A stretch of 37,594 nt of DNA from Myxococcales bacterium (GTDB lineage Bacteria; Myxococcota_A; UBA9160; SMWR01), in NCBI GenBank assembly GCA_022561775.1, contig JADFQO010000028.1, positions 1 to 37,594 of the forward strand, given 5' to 3'. This document shows positions 28,755 to 35,987 of the stretch, piece by piece; position 1 is the first letter of the stretch; each line of letters starts with the position of its first letter. Below the pieces are notes generated by a model. That model worked only from the letters and a program-made list of their open reading frames with translations, did not search any database and had not been told where the DNA came from. Both the position numbers and the translations under genes were made by a program.

Positions 28755-29558
28755 ATGGACGAGCAGACGGCCCGCTCCCTCAACGCGATCAACCGAACCT
28801 TCTACAGCGCGAACGCGGCTGAATTCGACCAGGCTCGGTCGGCGCCCTGGCCTGGCTGGACGCGATTGCTACCGCGCATCCAGCAAACCCGCGGAGAGGC
28901 GGCTGCGGCAGCGCTCCAGGTGCTCGACGTGGGGTGCGGGAACGGTCGGTTCGGCGCCTTTCTGGCCGATCGGCTGCCAGCTGGCGAGATCCACTACTGC
29001 GGAATCGATTCGAGCCCACTGCTGATTTCCCGCGCAAGGCAGCGCGCCCTTCCCTTCGCGGGTGTCGAGTTTCGCCAAACGGACTTCGTGGAGACCGGCA
29101 ACGACCTGCCCAAAGGACCGTTCTCGCTGATTGGACTCTTCGGAATCCTGCACCACATACCGGGCCACACCCATCGGCGGGATCTCTTGCAGCGGCTCGG
29201 CGAGCGTCTGACACCCGGCGGGATCCTCGCGTTGACCAGCTGGCAATTCGAGGCGTTCGCGCGCTTCCAGAGCCGGCTGATTCCCTGGTGCGAATACAAC
29301 CGAACCGCCGCCGATCCGATCGACACCGCTCAACTCGAACCGGGCGACCACCTCCTACCCTGGGGCGATGGGGGTTCGGCCCACCGCTATTGCCATTTCA
29401 CGAGCGAAAGCAACACGCGCGAGCTGCTCGAAGGCCTGTCGTTCGAGGTCATCGAGAGCTACACGGCGGACGGCCGCGAAGGGAATCTCAACCGCTACTT
29501 CATTTGTCACTTCAGCAACACGCAAGTCGAGCCGAAGAACGGCGGGATGCGAAGCTGA
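28755..29558 (+). CDS. Trm9/ALKBH8-like SAM methyltransferase (candidate tRNA cm5U34 methylase)
   Basis: The 267-aa protein starts INRTFYSANAAEFDQAR, typical of Trm9-type enzymes, then has SAM motif I VLDVGCGNGRFGAFL (57-70), CGIDSSPLLISRAR, and FSLIGLFGILHHIPG, where H-H-I is the usual I-H-H-x-S/P region. RRDLLQRLGERLTPGG follows. The C-terminal half has GDHLLPW, RYCHFTSESNTRELLEGL and GNLNRYFICH, resembling the G-D-x-x-V-P-W ... R-Y-Y-H-x-F ... E-L pattern of Trm9 and the ALKBH8 methylase domain. These convert cm5U34 to mcm5U34, the step after Elp3. The neighbouring divergent elp3 supports that role, but it is inferred. ATG 28755 fits the conserved N terminus. No Trm112-like partner is visible. 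Confidence 0.7.
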   Translation: MDEQTARSLNAINRTFYSANAAEFDQARSAPWPGWTRLLPRIQQTRGEAAAAALQVLDVGCGNGRFGAFLADRLPAGEIHYCGIDSSPLLISRARQRALPFAGVEFRQTDFVETGNDLPKGPFSLIGLFGILHHIPGHTHRRDLLQRLGERLTPGGILALTSWQFEAFARFQSRLIPWCEYNRTAADPIDTAQLEPGDHLLPWGDGGSAHRYCHFTSESNTRELLEGLSFEVIESYTADGREGNLNRYFICHFSNTQVEPKNGGMRS

Positions 29559-29602
29559 GCGCCAGTTTGACGCCCAGCTGAAAAATGCAACGAGGAGTGC
29601 CC

Positions 29603-30400
29603 ATGGAGCGCCGGGACCGATTTCTGCCTCCCTACGTCTCGACCCGATCGACGGCGCGGCTGCTCACGATCCTGCTCCTGGTCACAGCAGCCGTAGCGGG
29701 CCTGTCCGCGGGTTTCGAGATCTCGCAGATCCAGTTTCTCTCGAGCATCGGCAGCTACACGGAGGTCGACGAGGATACGCGCTGGGCCCACACCTTGATC
29801 CGGAACAGCCTACTCGCGTCCCGGCTGGTGCTTTATGGGGCGATCGCCGTGACGTTCATCATCTGGCTCCATCGCTGTCGAATCAACGTGCGCGCGTTCG
29901 GGTGTCGACGTTTTCGCTATTCGCGCATCTGGACGATCATCGGATTCTTCATTCCGATCATAAACTTCCTCCGCCCCTACCAGGTCGTATCGGAAGTCTG
30001 GCGGGCGAGCGATCCGCGTGCTGTCGAGACACCGGTGGCGTGGATCTCCATGCCGGTTTCGAAATTCGTCCCCGCCTGGTGGGTGACGCTCATCGCAAGC
30101 GCATTGCTCGAGATGCTGGTTGCGGCACTCGTCACGCATTCGGGAGTCACGGTCGGCGATCTATTCACGGCGCGAAGCATCGGAGTGCTGGTGGGCATCA
30201 CATCTGCCTCGAGCGCGGTCTTGGCCTATCTGGTCGTCTCCGGGATCGAAGAATCCCAGGAGGAGAAATGGGCGATCATCAGCCGAGCCGAGGCGGAGGC
30301 GGACGCCGCGGACCCCTACCGGATCGATCTATCGATTGAACCCGAGCCTCCCGCCATCACCGCGAGGTCGATCTGGAAAGCCCACACCACCGACTCGTAA
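29603..30400 (+). CDS. DUF4328-type membrane protein
   Basis: The 265-aa product has about five hydrophobic segments (for example ARLLTILLLVTAAVAGLSAG near residue 24 and SSAVLAYLVVSG near 208) and the family hallmark: ITFIIWLHRC-like segment with an Arg and Asn (WLHRCRINVRAFG), then W-T-I-I-G-F-F-I-P-I-I-N-F-L-R-P-Y-Q-V-V-S-E-V-W. The function of this family is unknown. The ATG at 29603 follows GAGGAG at six bases. It lies 44 bases after the methyltransferase stop codon and could be co-transcribed with it. The acidic C-terminal tail is predicted cytoplasmic. Confidence 0.78.
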   Translation: MERRDRFLPPYVSTRSTARLLTILLLVTAAVAGLSAGFEISQIQFLSSIGSYTEVDEDTRWAHTLIRNSLLASRLVLYGAIAVTFIIWLHRCRINVRAFGCRRFRYSRIWTIIGFFIPIINFLRPYQVVSEVWRASDPRAVETPVAWISMPVSKFVPAWWVTLIASALLEMLVAALVTHSGVTVGDLFTARSIGVLVGITSASSAVLAYLVVSGIEESQEEKWAIISRAEAEADAADPYRIDLSIEPEPPAITARSIWKAHTTDS

Positions 30401-30455
30401 CAGCGAGCCGGGATCCCTGAATGGATTTGGACAGGCCGCGGAGGGGCGATCTTTC

Positions 30456-30486
30456 TTGACATACCCCAGCGCGGGGCTGTTATCAT
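30456..30486 (+). promoter_or_regulatory. Promoter of the DAHP synthase leader
   Basis: TTGACA at 30456-30461 is an exact -35 consensus. Downstream, TATCAT (30481-30486, spacing 19) or the overlapping TTATCA (spacing 18) can serve as -10. Transcription would begin near 30493, giving a leader of about 200 bases before aroG that includes the leader peptide and terminator. The spacer holds a CCCC...GGGG dyad (30464-30475), which may be chance. Confidence 0.65.
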
Positions 30487-30514
30487 CTGGACTGGATCGA
30501 AGGAGACGTTCGAA

Positions 30515-30598
30515 TTGTCGTCCTCAACCGTGCGAGCTTTTGCGTACTTCGGCTTTGCCTGGTGGGCCCACTGGGCTCGGAGGGACGTGCTCGCCTAG
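30515..30598 (+). CDS. Aromatic-rich leader peptide of the DAHP synthase attenuator
   Basis: A 27-codon frame starts with TTG at 30515, nine bases after AGGAG (30501-30505), and ends in TAG at 30598. Residues 9-20 read FAYFGFAWWAHW: three Phe, one Tyr and three Trp in twelve positions, in a genome where these are rare. The peptide ends in a basic R-R-D segment. Its position between a promoter and a terminator ahead of the first aromatic-pathway gene is that of a trp/phe-type attenuation leader. Ribosome stalling at any of the three aromatic codon types would signal shortage of the matching charged tRNA. The TTG start is an inference; a GTG at 30530 would still include all aromatic codons. Confidence 0.82.
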   Translation: MSSSTVRAFAYFGFAWWAHWARRDVLA

Positions 30599-30630
30599 CA
30601 GCTGATTCGAGAACACGTCGACCCGAGCCC
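30573..30630 (+). promoter_or_regulatory. Antiterminator and protector pairings of the leader
   Basis: GGGCTCGG at 30573-30580, at the end of the aromatic codon run, is an exact 8-base complement of CCGAGCCC at 30623-30630, the 5' arm of the terminator. Pairing would block the terminator. The same segment can instead pair upstream: GCTCG (30575-30579) with CGAGC (30533-30537), enclosing all aromatic codons in the loop. Stalling inside that loop would free the segment for antitermination; translation to the stop codon would cover it and allow termination. Confidence 0.7.
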
Positions 30631-30657
30631 CGAGAGAGATCTTGGGGCTTTTTGTTT
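30625..30657 (+). terminator. Intrinsic terminator in the DAHP synthase leader (attenuator)
   Basis: The hairpin pairs AGCCCCGAGA (30626-30635) with TCTTGGGGCT-type sequence (30640-30649) around a GAGA tetraloop, about ten base pairs with one G-T pair, followed at once by TTTTTGTTT. It lies 27 bases after the leader peptide stop codon and 38 bases before the aroG start, so it must be conditional for the gene to be expressed. A second small hairpin (CCTCGG CAA CCGAGG, 30664-30678) sits between it and the aroG ribosome-binding site. Confidence 0.88.
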
Positions 30658-30694
30658 ATGGCCCCTCGGCAACCGAGGATCAAAGGAACGGAAG

Positions 30695-31801
30695 ATGCGC
30701 GAACCCATTGAGGATCGAAATCTGATCGACATCCAGGCGCTGATCTCACCGCGGAACTTGAAGGCCGCGGTACCGACGAGTGCAGCCGCAGCGAATACGG
30801 TGATCGAGGCGAGGCGGGCCATCCGGGAGGTGATCCACGGACGAGACGCGGACCGACTGGTCGTCATCGTCGGCCCCTGCTCGATACACGATCCGGAGGT
30901 GGCCCTGGAATACGCACGGCGGCTGCGCGGCATCGCAGAACACAGCGCGGACGCGATGCTCCTCGTGATGCGCACCTACTTCGAAAAACCGCGCACCACC
31001 GTCGGCTGGAAGGGGCTGATCAACGATCCCAGGCTCGATGGCTCCTGCGATGTCGCCCACGGTCTCGAAATCGCCCGACGGCTGCTGGTGGAGATCAACG
31101 AGCTCGGAATCCCCTGTGGGAGCGAGGTGCTCGACCCCTTCACACCGCAGTTCGTCGCGGACCTGCTCTGCTGGGGCGGGATTGGTGCGCGCACGAGCGA
31201 GAGCCAGACCCATCGCCAGCTCGCGAGCGGCCTGTCGATGCCGATCGGTTTCAAGAACGGAACGGACGGAGGACTCGACGTTGCCGCGAACGCGATGGTC
31301 GCGTCGAGCCACCCGCACACCTTTCTCGGCATCACGGCAGACGGCGAGTCCGCGCTCGTGCGGACCCGGGGCAACCCCGATCGACACATCGTGCTCAGGG
31401 GCGGCAGAAAGGGCCCGAACTTCGCCCCCGAGTTCGTCGCCGAGGCTGCCAGACTCGTCGCAGAACAGGGCCTCGCGCGCCCGGTCATGCTCGACTGCTC
31501 CCACGCCAACTCGGGCAAGGACCACAACCGCCAGGGATTCGTCTGCCGCGAGGTACTCGATCAGGTCCGGGCCGGAAACCCTTCGATCATGGGCCTGCTC
31601 CTCGAGAGCAATCTGGAGCCGGGCCGGCAGAACTGGCAGCCCGGCATTCCGTTGAGGCGCGGAATCTCGATCACGGACGCCTGTATCGGCTGGGAGGAGA
31701 CCGAAAGGCTGCTCCACGAGATCGCCGAGACCGTGCGGATCGGGAAGTCGGCCTCCACAGGCGAGCGCAGCGCTCTCATAGACCGGCAACTTCGGATCTG
31801 A
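30695..31801 (+). CDS. aroG: 3-deoxy-7-phosphoheptulonate (DAHP) synthase, class I
   Basis: DAHP synthase condenses phosphoenolpyruvate and erythrose 4-phosphate, the entry to aromatic amino acid synthesis. The 368-aa protein is a type-I AroFGH enzyme: VVIVGPCSIHDPEVALEYA, MRTYFEKPRTTVGWKGLIND, ELGIPCGSEVLDPFTPQF, WGGIGARTSESQTHRQLASG, PIGFKNGTDGGLDVA, MLDCSHANSGKDH, MGLLLESNLEPGRQ and SITDACIGWEETERLL. All catalytic and metal-site blocks are present. AAAGGAACGGAAG precedes the ATG. Regulation is probably by the aromatic attenuator upstream; which allosteric effector the enzyme binds (Phe, Tyr or Trp) cannot be told, so the gene letter is nominal. Confidence 0.93.
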   Translation: MREPIEDRNLIDIQALISPRNLKAAVPTSAAAANTVIEARRAIREVIHGRDADRLVVIVGPCSIHDPEVALEYARRLRGIAEHSADAMLLVMRTYFEKPRTTVGWKGLINDPRLDGSCDVAHGLEIARRLLVEINELGIPCGSEVLDPFTPQFVADLLCWGGIGARTSESQTHRQLASGLSMPIGFKNGTDGGLDVAANAMVASSHPHTFLGITADGESALVRTRGNPDRHIVLRGGRKGPNFAPEFVAEAARLVAEQGLARPVMLDCSHANSGKDHNRQGFVCREVLDQVRAGNPSIMGLLLESNLEPGRQNWQPGIPLRRGISITDACIGWEETERLLHEIAETVRIGKSASTGERSALIDRQLRI

Positions 31802-31863
31802 AACGCGCGGTCCGATACGCGCTCAATCGGCAGCGGCGCAGGGCCGATGATGGCTCTGTAGTC

Positions 31864-34536
31864 ATGCATTCCCACCATTCGGTCAGGATCGTTCTTGGGA
31901 CCGCAATCTGGGGGTTCGTCTTCGCAGCGAACCCATTGCCTTCGCTCGCCCAGCTCGCTCCCAGCGCTGCCGATTCCGCACGCGCGCATTCGGACGACGA
32001 GTACGAAGTGTTGATGGCGGAGATCAATTCGGTGTTGGGTCACGATTTCGGGCCCGCCGAACCAGAGTCGGCACCGGAGCCAGAGCCCGAAGCGGACACC
32101 CAGATCGATTTCCCGTTGCAGAGAGCGACCGCTCCACCTCCGGTGCCCTCGCAAACCCTCCGCAAGCGGATCGAATCCGGAACGAATCGGATCCTCGCGT
32201 GGTCGGTGCACATCGTCCCCGCGAAGCCCGGTCGGATCATCACCGATCTGCGCGAGGGAAACTGGACGCGCGATATCGAGGTTGCGCTTCTCGATCTGCT
32301 CCTCGCTGTGCTCGTCGGGCTGCTCGCCGCCAGAGAACTTCGCGGGCACGGCGACGTGTCGGTGAGCCTGCACTATCCAGCAGATCTGTGCGGGACCTTC
32401 AACGTCCGCGTCTCGAAGCGGAAAATACCGATCCCCCATCAGCGCTTCGCGAAGGCGATGGATCCGGACCTCGCCAAACGCGAGGCGAACGCGGCATCTC
32501 GCTTCGAGCACACCATGGTGTCCCGGGAAACGCATTTCCGGGATCTGCAGGCGCGAAGCTACATCGTGATGGTCTACGGCTACCTACAACCCCTCGATGG
32601 CGAGAAGATCCTCGCCACCCACCTCGTTGAGCAGAAGGTGCGGGTCCGCCGCGGTCACACCGAGCGCCTCGACTTCGACTTCCATCCGAGCGAGTGCAGT
32701 CTCGACGTGAATGTCATCTGGGAACGCCGCCCCGTGACAGATGCCCTCGTTGCGATTCGCGGCGCTCCGGGGTCCCTGCGTTACGCGCGCGGAGCCATCG
32801 CTCGCATTGCGTTGACGCGTGGAAGCCACGTTCTGGTCGTCGGTAGCAGCGATCGGGTGACGGAGCACGATCTCAACATCACGTCCTACCAGCCGATCAG
32901 CATGGAGGTCGACCTCGGGAGCCGAGACCACATCCTCTTCAGCGGTTGCCCTCCGGCCGTCGAGCCGTACCTGCACGGAGACCTGGCCGCCGCCGCGCGG
33001 ATTCTCGAACGCGACGGGCAGGCGAAGGTCGCGCACCTGATCCTCGCGCGGCTCCACCACGAACGAGGCCAGAACGAGACCGCAGCCGAACACTACGAGG
33101 CGTGTGGGCATCCGCTCGACGCCGCCGAAATCCACGGAGCCCTCAATCGATTCGACCGGGCCGCTGAACTCTTCACGGAAGCCGGAGAGCTTGCGCGCGC
33201 GGGCGAGATGTGGCGTGCGGATGGCCAGTACTCCAAGGCCGGTGAAGCCTACGAGCGAGCAAACCGATTGGACACCGCGGTGGAATGCTACTGCAAGGCC
33301 GAGGACGTTTTGCGCTGGACGGTGGCCCTGGACCGCCGGGGCCTCCCATTCGAAGCCGCCCAAGTCGCGATCGAGTACGAAAATTGGGAGTGCGCGATCA
33401 GAAGCCTGCAGCAGGTCTCTCACTCGGATCCGAACTACGCTACGGCGAGCAACCTGCTGGTCGACGCCTACCAGCGCGTCGGTCAAATCGACCTCGCGCT
33501 GAACAAGATCGAGGAGTTGGTGAACGCGGTGGGAATCGAGGCGGCTCCGCTCGAATCCTGCGATCGGCTGGGGCAGTTGTTGGAGGCGAGTGGACAGCTC
33601 GATCGCTCGATCAACGTCTTGGAGACGCTGCGCGGGCGCGATGCCGACTATCCGAACATTTCGACCCGTATCGAAGCGCTGAGGAAGCAAGCCAATGAAG
33701 AAGCCACGACCGGGGCGATATCCGCCGCTGGCGACGCGTTTGGAGAGGGATCTCGCTACGAGATCATCTCCGAGCTGGGTCGCGGTGGCATGGGCGTGGT
33801 CTCCCGCGCGAGGGATCTCCGGCTCGGGCGGGTGGTCGCCCTCAAGCGCTTGCCCGACAACCTCCGCAACCATCCCAAGGCCGTACAACTCTTCCTTCGC
33901 GAGGCGCGCTCTGCCGCGGCGCTCAATCACCCGAACATCGTCACCGTCTACGATGCGGGCCAGGAAGACGGCATCCTCTACATCACAATGGAACTCCTCG
34001 AGGGAACCCCACTGCAAGAGATCCTCAAGAGTCGGGGCCGCCTGACGGTGCGCGACACCGCGCGACTCGGGATCCAGATCGCAAAGGGCCTGCAGTACGC
34101 CCACGAGCACCAGATCATTCACCGCGACATCAAGACCGGAAATCTCTTCTTCACGACCACCAAGAAGGTGAAGATCATGGATTTCGGTCTCGCGAAGATG
34201 GTGCAAGAGGTGCGCCGCGAGGCGACGGTGATCGGTGGCACGCCCTACTATATGGCTCCGGAGCAGAGCCTTGGGGACGCGGTCGACCACCGCGCCGACC
34301 TCTACTCCCTGGGCGTCACGCTATTCGAACTCGTGACGGGCTGCGTGCCGTTCACCGAGGGCGACGTCTCCTACCATCACCGCCACACGCCACCGCCCGA
34401 TCCCCGCGAGAAGATCGATGACATTCCCGCGGAACTCGCCGAATTGATCCTTCAACTGCTCGCCAAGGATCCCGACGATCGCTGTCAGTCCGCGCAGGAG
34501 GTCAGCGACCGCCTGCTACCCCTCTCTATGACGTAG
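31864..34536 (+). CDS. Membrane-anchored TPR protein with C-terminal Ser/Thr protein kinase
   Basis: The 890-aa protein has an unusual order. Residues 1-30 look like a signal peptide (VLGTAIWGFVFAANPLPSLA), followed by an acidic, Pro-rich, probably periplasmic stretch. One transmembrane helix follows at about 138-156 (VALLDLLLAVLVGLLAA). Residues 165-350 form a beta-rich region with no clear match, then helical TPR-like repeats at about 365-610 (for example AAEHYEACGHPLDAAEIHGA). The kinase domain is at 632-886: Gly loop LGRGGMGVV, K661 in VALKRL, catalytic HRDIKTGN (D755), DFGLAK (773-775), YYMAPEQS. All key residues are intact. The usual bacterial order is kinase first. Substrate unknown. 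Confidence 0.88.
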   Translation: MHSHHSVRIVLGTAIWGFVFAANPLPSLAQLAPSAADSARAHSDDEYEVLMAEINSVLGHDFGPAEPESAPEPEPEADTQIDFPLQRATAPPPVPSQTLRKRIESGTNRILAWSVHIVPAKPGRIITDLREGNWTRDIEVALLDLLLAVLVGLLAARELRGHGDVSVSLHYPADLCGTFNVRVSKRKIPIPHQRFAKAMDPDLAKREANAASRFEHTMVSRETHFRDLQARSYIVMVYGYLQPLDGEKILATHLVEQKVRVRRGHTERLDFDFHPSECSLDVNVIWERRPVTDALVAIRGAPGSLRYARGAIARIALTRGSHVLVVGSSDRVTEHDLNITSYQPISMEVDLGSRDHILFSGCPPAVEPYLHGDLAAAARILERDGQAKVAHLILARLHHERGQNETAAEHYEACGHPLDAAEIHGALNRFDRAAELFTEAGELARAGEMWRADGQYSKAGEAYERANRLDTAVECYCKAEDVLRWTVALDRRGLPFEAAQVAIEYENWECAIRSLQQVSHSDPNYATASNLLVDAYQRVGQIDLALNKIEELVNAVGIEAAPLESCDRLGQLLEASGQLDRSINVLETLRGRDADYPNISTRIEALRKQANEEATTGAISAAGDAFGEGSRYEIISELGRGGMGVVSRARDLRLGRVVALKRLPDNLRNHPKAVQLFLREARSAAALNHPNIVTVYDAGQEDGILYITMELLEGTPLQEILKSRGRLTVRDTARLGIQIAKGLQYAHEHQIIHRDIKTGNLFFTTTKKVKIMDFGLAKMVQEVRREATVIGGTPYYMAPEQSLGDAVDHRADLYSLGVTLFELVTGCVPFTEGDVSYHHRHTPPPDPREKIDDIPAELAELILQLLAKDPDDRCQSAQEVSDRLLPLSMT

Positions 34537-34540
34537 TGCG

Positions 34541-34680
34541 TCAATTGGAGATGGTGTTCAATTCAATTGGGGACGGTGTTGAACACACGATTCAATTGGG
34601 GACGGTCAATTGGGGACGGTGTTGAGCACCGATTGAGCCTGTTCAATTGGGGACGGTGTTGAGCACCGATTGAGCCTGTG
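34541..34680. repeat. Tandem CAATTGGGGACGGTGTTGA array (array B)
   Basis: The array starts within ten bases of the kinase stop codon. It has one 29-base unit like those of array A (from 34565), a truncated unit (from 34592) and two 37-base units (34607-34643 and 34644-34680) ending GAGCACCGATTGAGCCTGT. It leads directly into hairpin element B, as array A leads into element A. The different unit length shows that each array has duplicated independently from a common core. Confidence 0.9.
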
Positions 34681-34867
34681 GGGTCTGCGTTGGGGAGCCG
34701 GGGGATTCGCTGCTTGCGCGTGGCAAAGAACCAGCGTATTCAGCGGCCCGATCTAATGCGATGTCACTTGGGTGCGGTGACGGGAGGCTTGAGAGCGACA
34801 TGGGGTTCGAGCCCGATGGCCTCCCGTCACCGCACCCCTGTAACCAACTGTCGCAGAGGAGTTCGAC
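34678..34867 (+). repeat. Structured dispersed element, copy B (one 19-bp perfect hairpin)
   Basis: Copy B shares with copy A the head GTGGGGTCTGC...TTGGGGAGCCGGGGG-like sequence, the segment TCTAATGCGATGTCACT, the long hairpin and the tail GCAGAGGAGTTCGAC. The hairpin pairs 34770-34788 with 34819-34837 perfectly (19 bp) around a 30-base loop that differs from copy A at only two positions. The first hairpin of copy A (about 110 bases) is missing here. The remaining 145 bases to the trpS stop codon hold only a short hairpin and nothing else I recognise. Confidence 0.8.
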
Positions 34868-34971
34868 TCGGATTCTGGCGCACGATGCAAAATGAGGCTG
34901 GCCGCGCGTGTTCTCGTTGGGTTAAAGCGCGCCTAGTCAGCCCTTTCGTGAGTCTCGGGTCAGCCTAGCTG

Positions 34972-34990
34972 GCGAATCCTGCGGATTCGC
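34972..34990. terminator. Hairpin after trpS, possible bidirectional terminator
   Basis: GCGAATCC (34972-34979) pairs perfectly with GGATTCGC (34983-34990) around a TGC loop. It lies 22 bases beyond the trpS stop codon, between the convergent kinase and trpS transcripts. On the plus strand it is followed by TTT only; on the minus strand there is no T run, so termination strength is doubtful. Confidence 0.4.
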
Positions 34991-35012
34991 TTTGCGGCGT
35001 CGGCTCAGCCTC

Positions 35013-35987
35013 CTAGATCCGCGGGCGGAAGCCTGCCGCTTGGCGCACTTCGTCGAGGACCGGGCCACCGATTTCGCGCGCGCGTTTCGCGCCGTCCAGC
35101 AGCACGCTCTCGACTTCGTCGGGGCGTTTCTCGAGGTCCGCGCGGCGCTCGCGCATCGGGCCGAAGTAAGCGAGCAGTCGGCGGAGTAGGTCTTTCTTGA
35201 CATCGCCATAACCGAGTCCGCCCGCGCGCGCCCTTTCGAACATCTCCTCTCGCTCGTCGGGCGCTGCAAAGAGGGTCCAGATCTCGAACACGGTCGCCTT
35301 GGTATCCTTGGGGTCCTCTACCGGCGTGGAGTCCGTCACGATACCCATCACGGCCTTCTTGATCTGCTTCTCGGTCGCAAACATCGGAATTCCGTTGTCG
35401 TAGGACTTGCTCATCTTGCGACCGTCGGTGCCGGGTACGACGGCGACGTCGTCGAGGATCTGGGGTTCGGGAAGCGTGAGCACCTGCGCGCCGTAGGCTC
35501 GGTTGAAAGCCTCCGCCATGTCCCGCGCCATCTCGATGTGCTGTTTCTGGTCGCGGCCTACCGGTACCAGGTCGGCGCGGTAGAGCAGGATGTCCGCGGC
35601 CATCAAGACCGGATACGCGAAGAGTCCGTGAGTGGCGGACTGCCCCTGCGCGAGCTTGTCCTTGTAGGCGTGGCCGCGCTCGAGCAACCCCATGGGCGTT
35701 ACCGTCGAGAGATACCAGGCGAGTTCGCAGACCTCGGGAACGTCGGATTGGCGAAACAGGATGGCCTGAGCGGGATCGAGGCCGCAGGCCAGGAAATCGA
35801 GTGCCACTTCGCGGCTGTAGCGGCGCCTCCGCTCAGCATCGCGAACGCCGCTCATCGAGTGGAGATCGGCGATGAAGATCAGGGTCTGGTATTTCTGCTG
35901 CAGCGCGACCTGTTGACGCAGCGCACCGAAGTAGTTGCCGATGTGCAGATGATCGTGGGACGGCTGGGTGCCCGAGAGAACCCTCAT
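35013..35987 (-). CDS. trpS: Tryptophanyl-tRNA synthetase
   Basis: TrpRS charges tRNA-Trp. The 324-aa class I synthetase has RVLSGTQPSHDHLHIGNYFG, whose H-I-G-N is the class I HIGH motif, then FIADLHSMS, LLERGHAYKDK, GLFAYPVLMAADILLYRADL, VPVGRDQKQHIEMARDMAE and GRKMSKSYDNGIP (KMSKS). The ATG shares ATGA with the aminotransferase stop codon. The link to aromatic metabolism is notable: its product is what the leader peptide of the nearby DAHP synthase gene would sense. Confidence 0.95.
   Translation of the reverse strand: MRVLSGTQPSHDHLHIGNYFGALRQQVALQQKYQTLIFIADLHSMSGVRDAERRRRYSREVALDFLACGLDPAQAILFRQSDVPEVCELAWYLSTVTPMGLLERGHAYKDKLAQGQSATHGLFAYPVLMAADILLYRADLVPVGRDQKQHIEMARDMAEAFNRAYGAQVLTLPEPQILDDVAVVPGTDGRKMSKSYDNGIPMFATEKQIKKAVMGIVTDSTPVEDPKDTKATVFEIWTLFAAPDEREEMFERARAGGLGYGDVKKDLLRRLLAYFGPMRERRADLEKRPDEVESVLLDGAKRAREIGGPVLDEVRQAAGFRPRI

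Noticed and set aside
32584-34290. 568-codon open frame on the minus strand
   Set aside because: Antisense shadow of the kinase gene, whose catalytic motifs are intact.
34799-34818. GGGGTTCGAGCCC in the loop of element B as a tRNA T-arm
   Set aside because: It resembles a T loop, but no five-base T stem or other cloverleaf arms can be formed around it.
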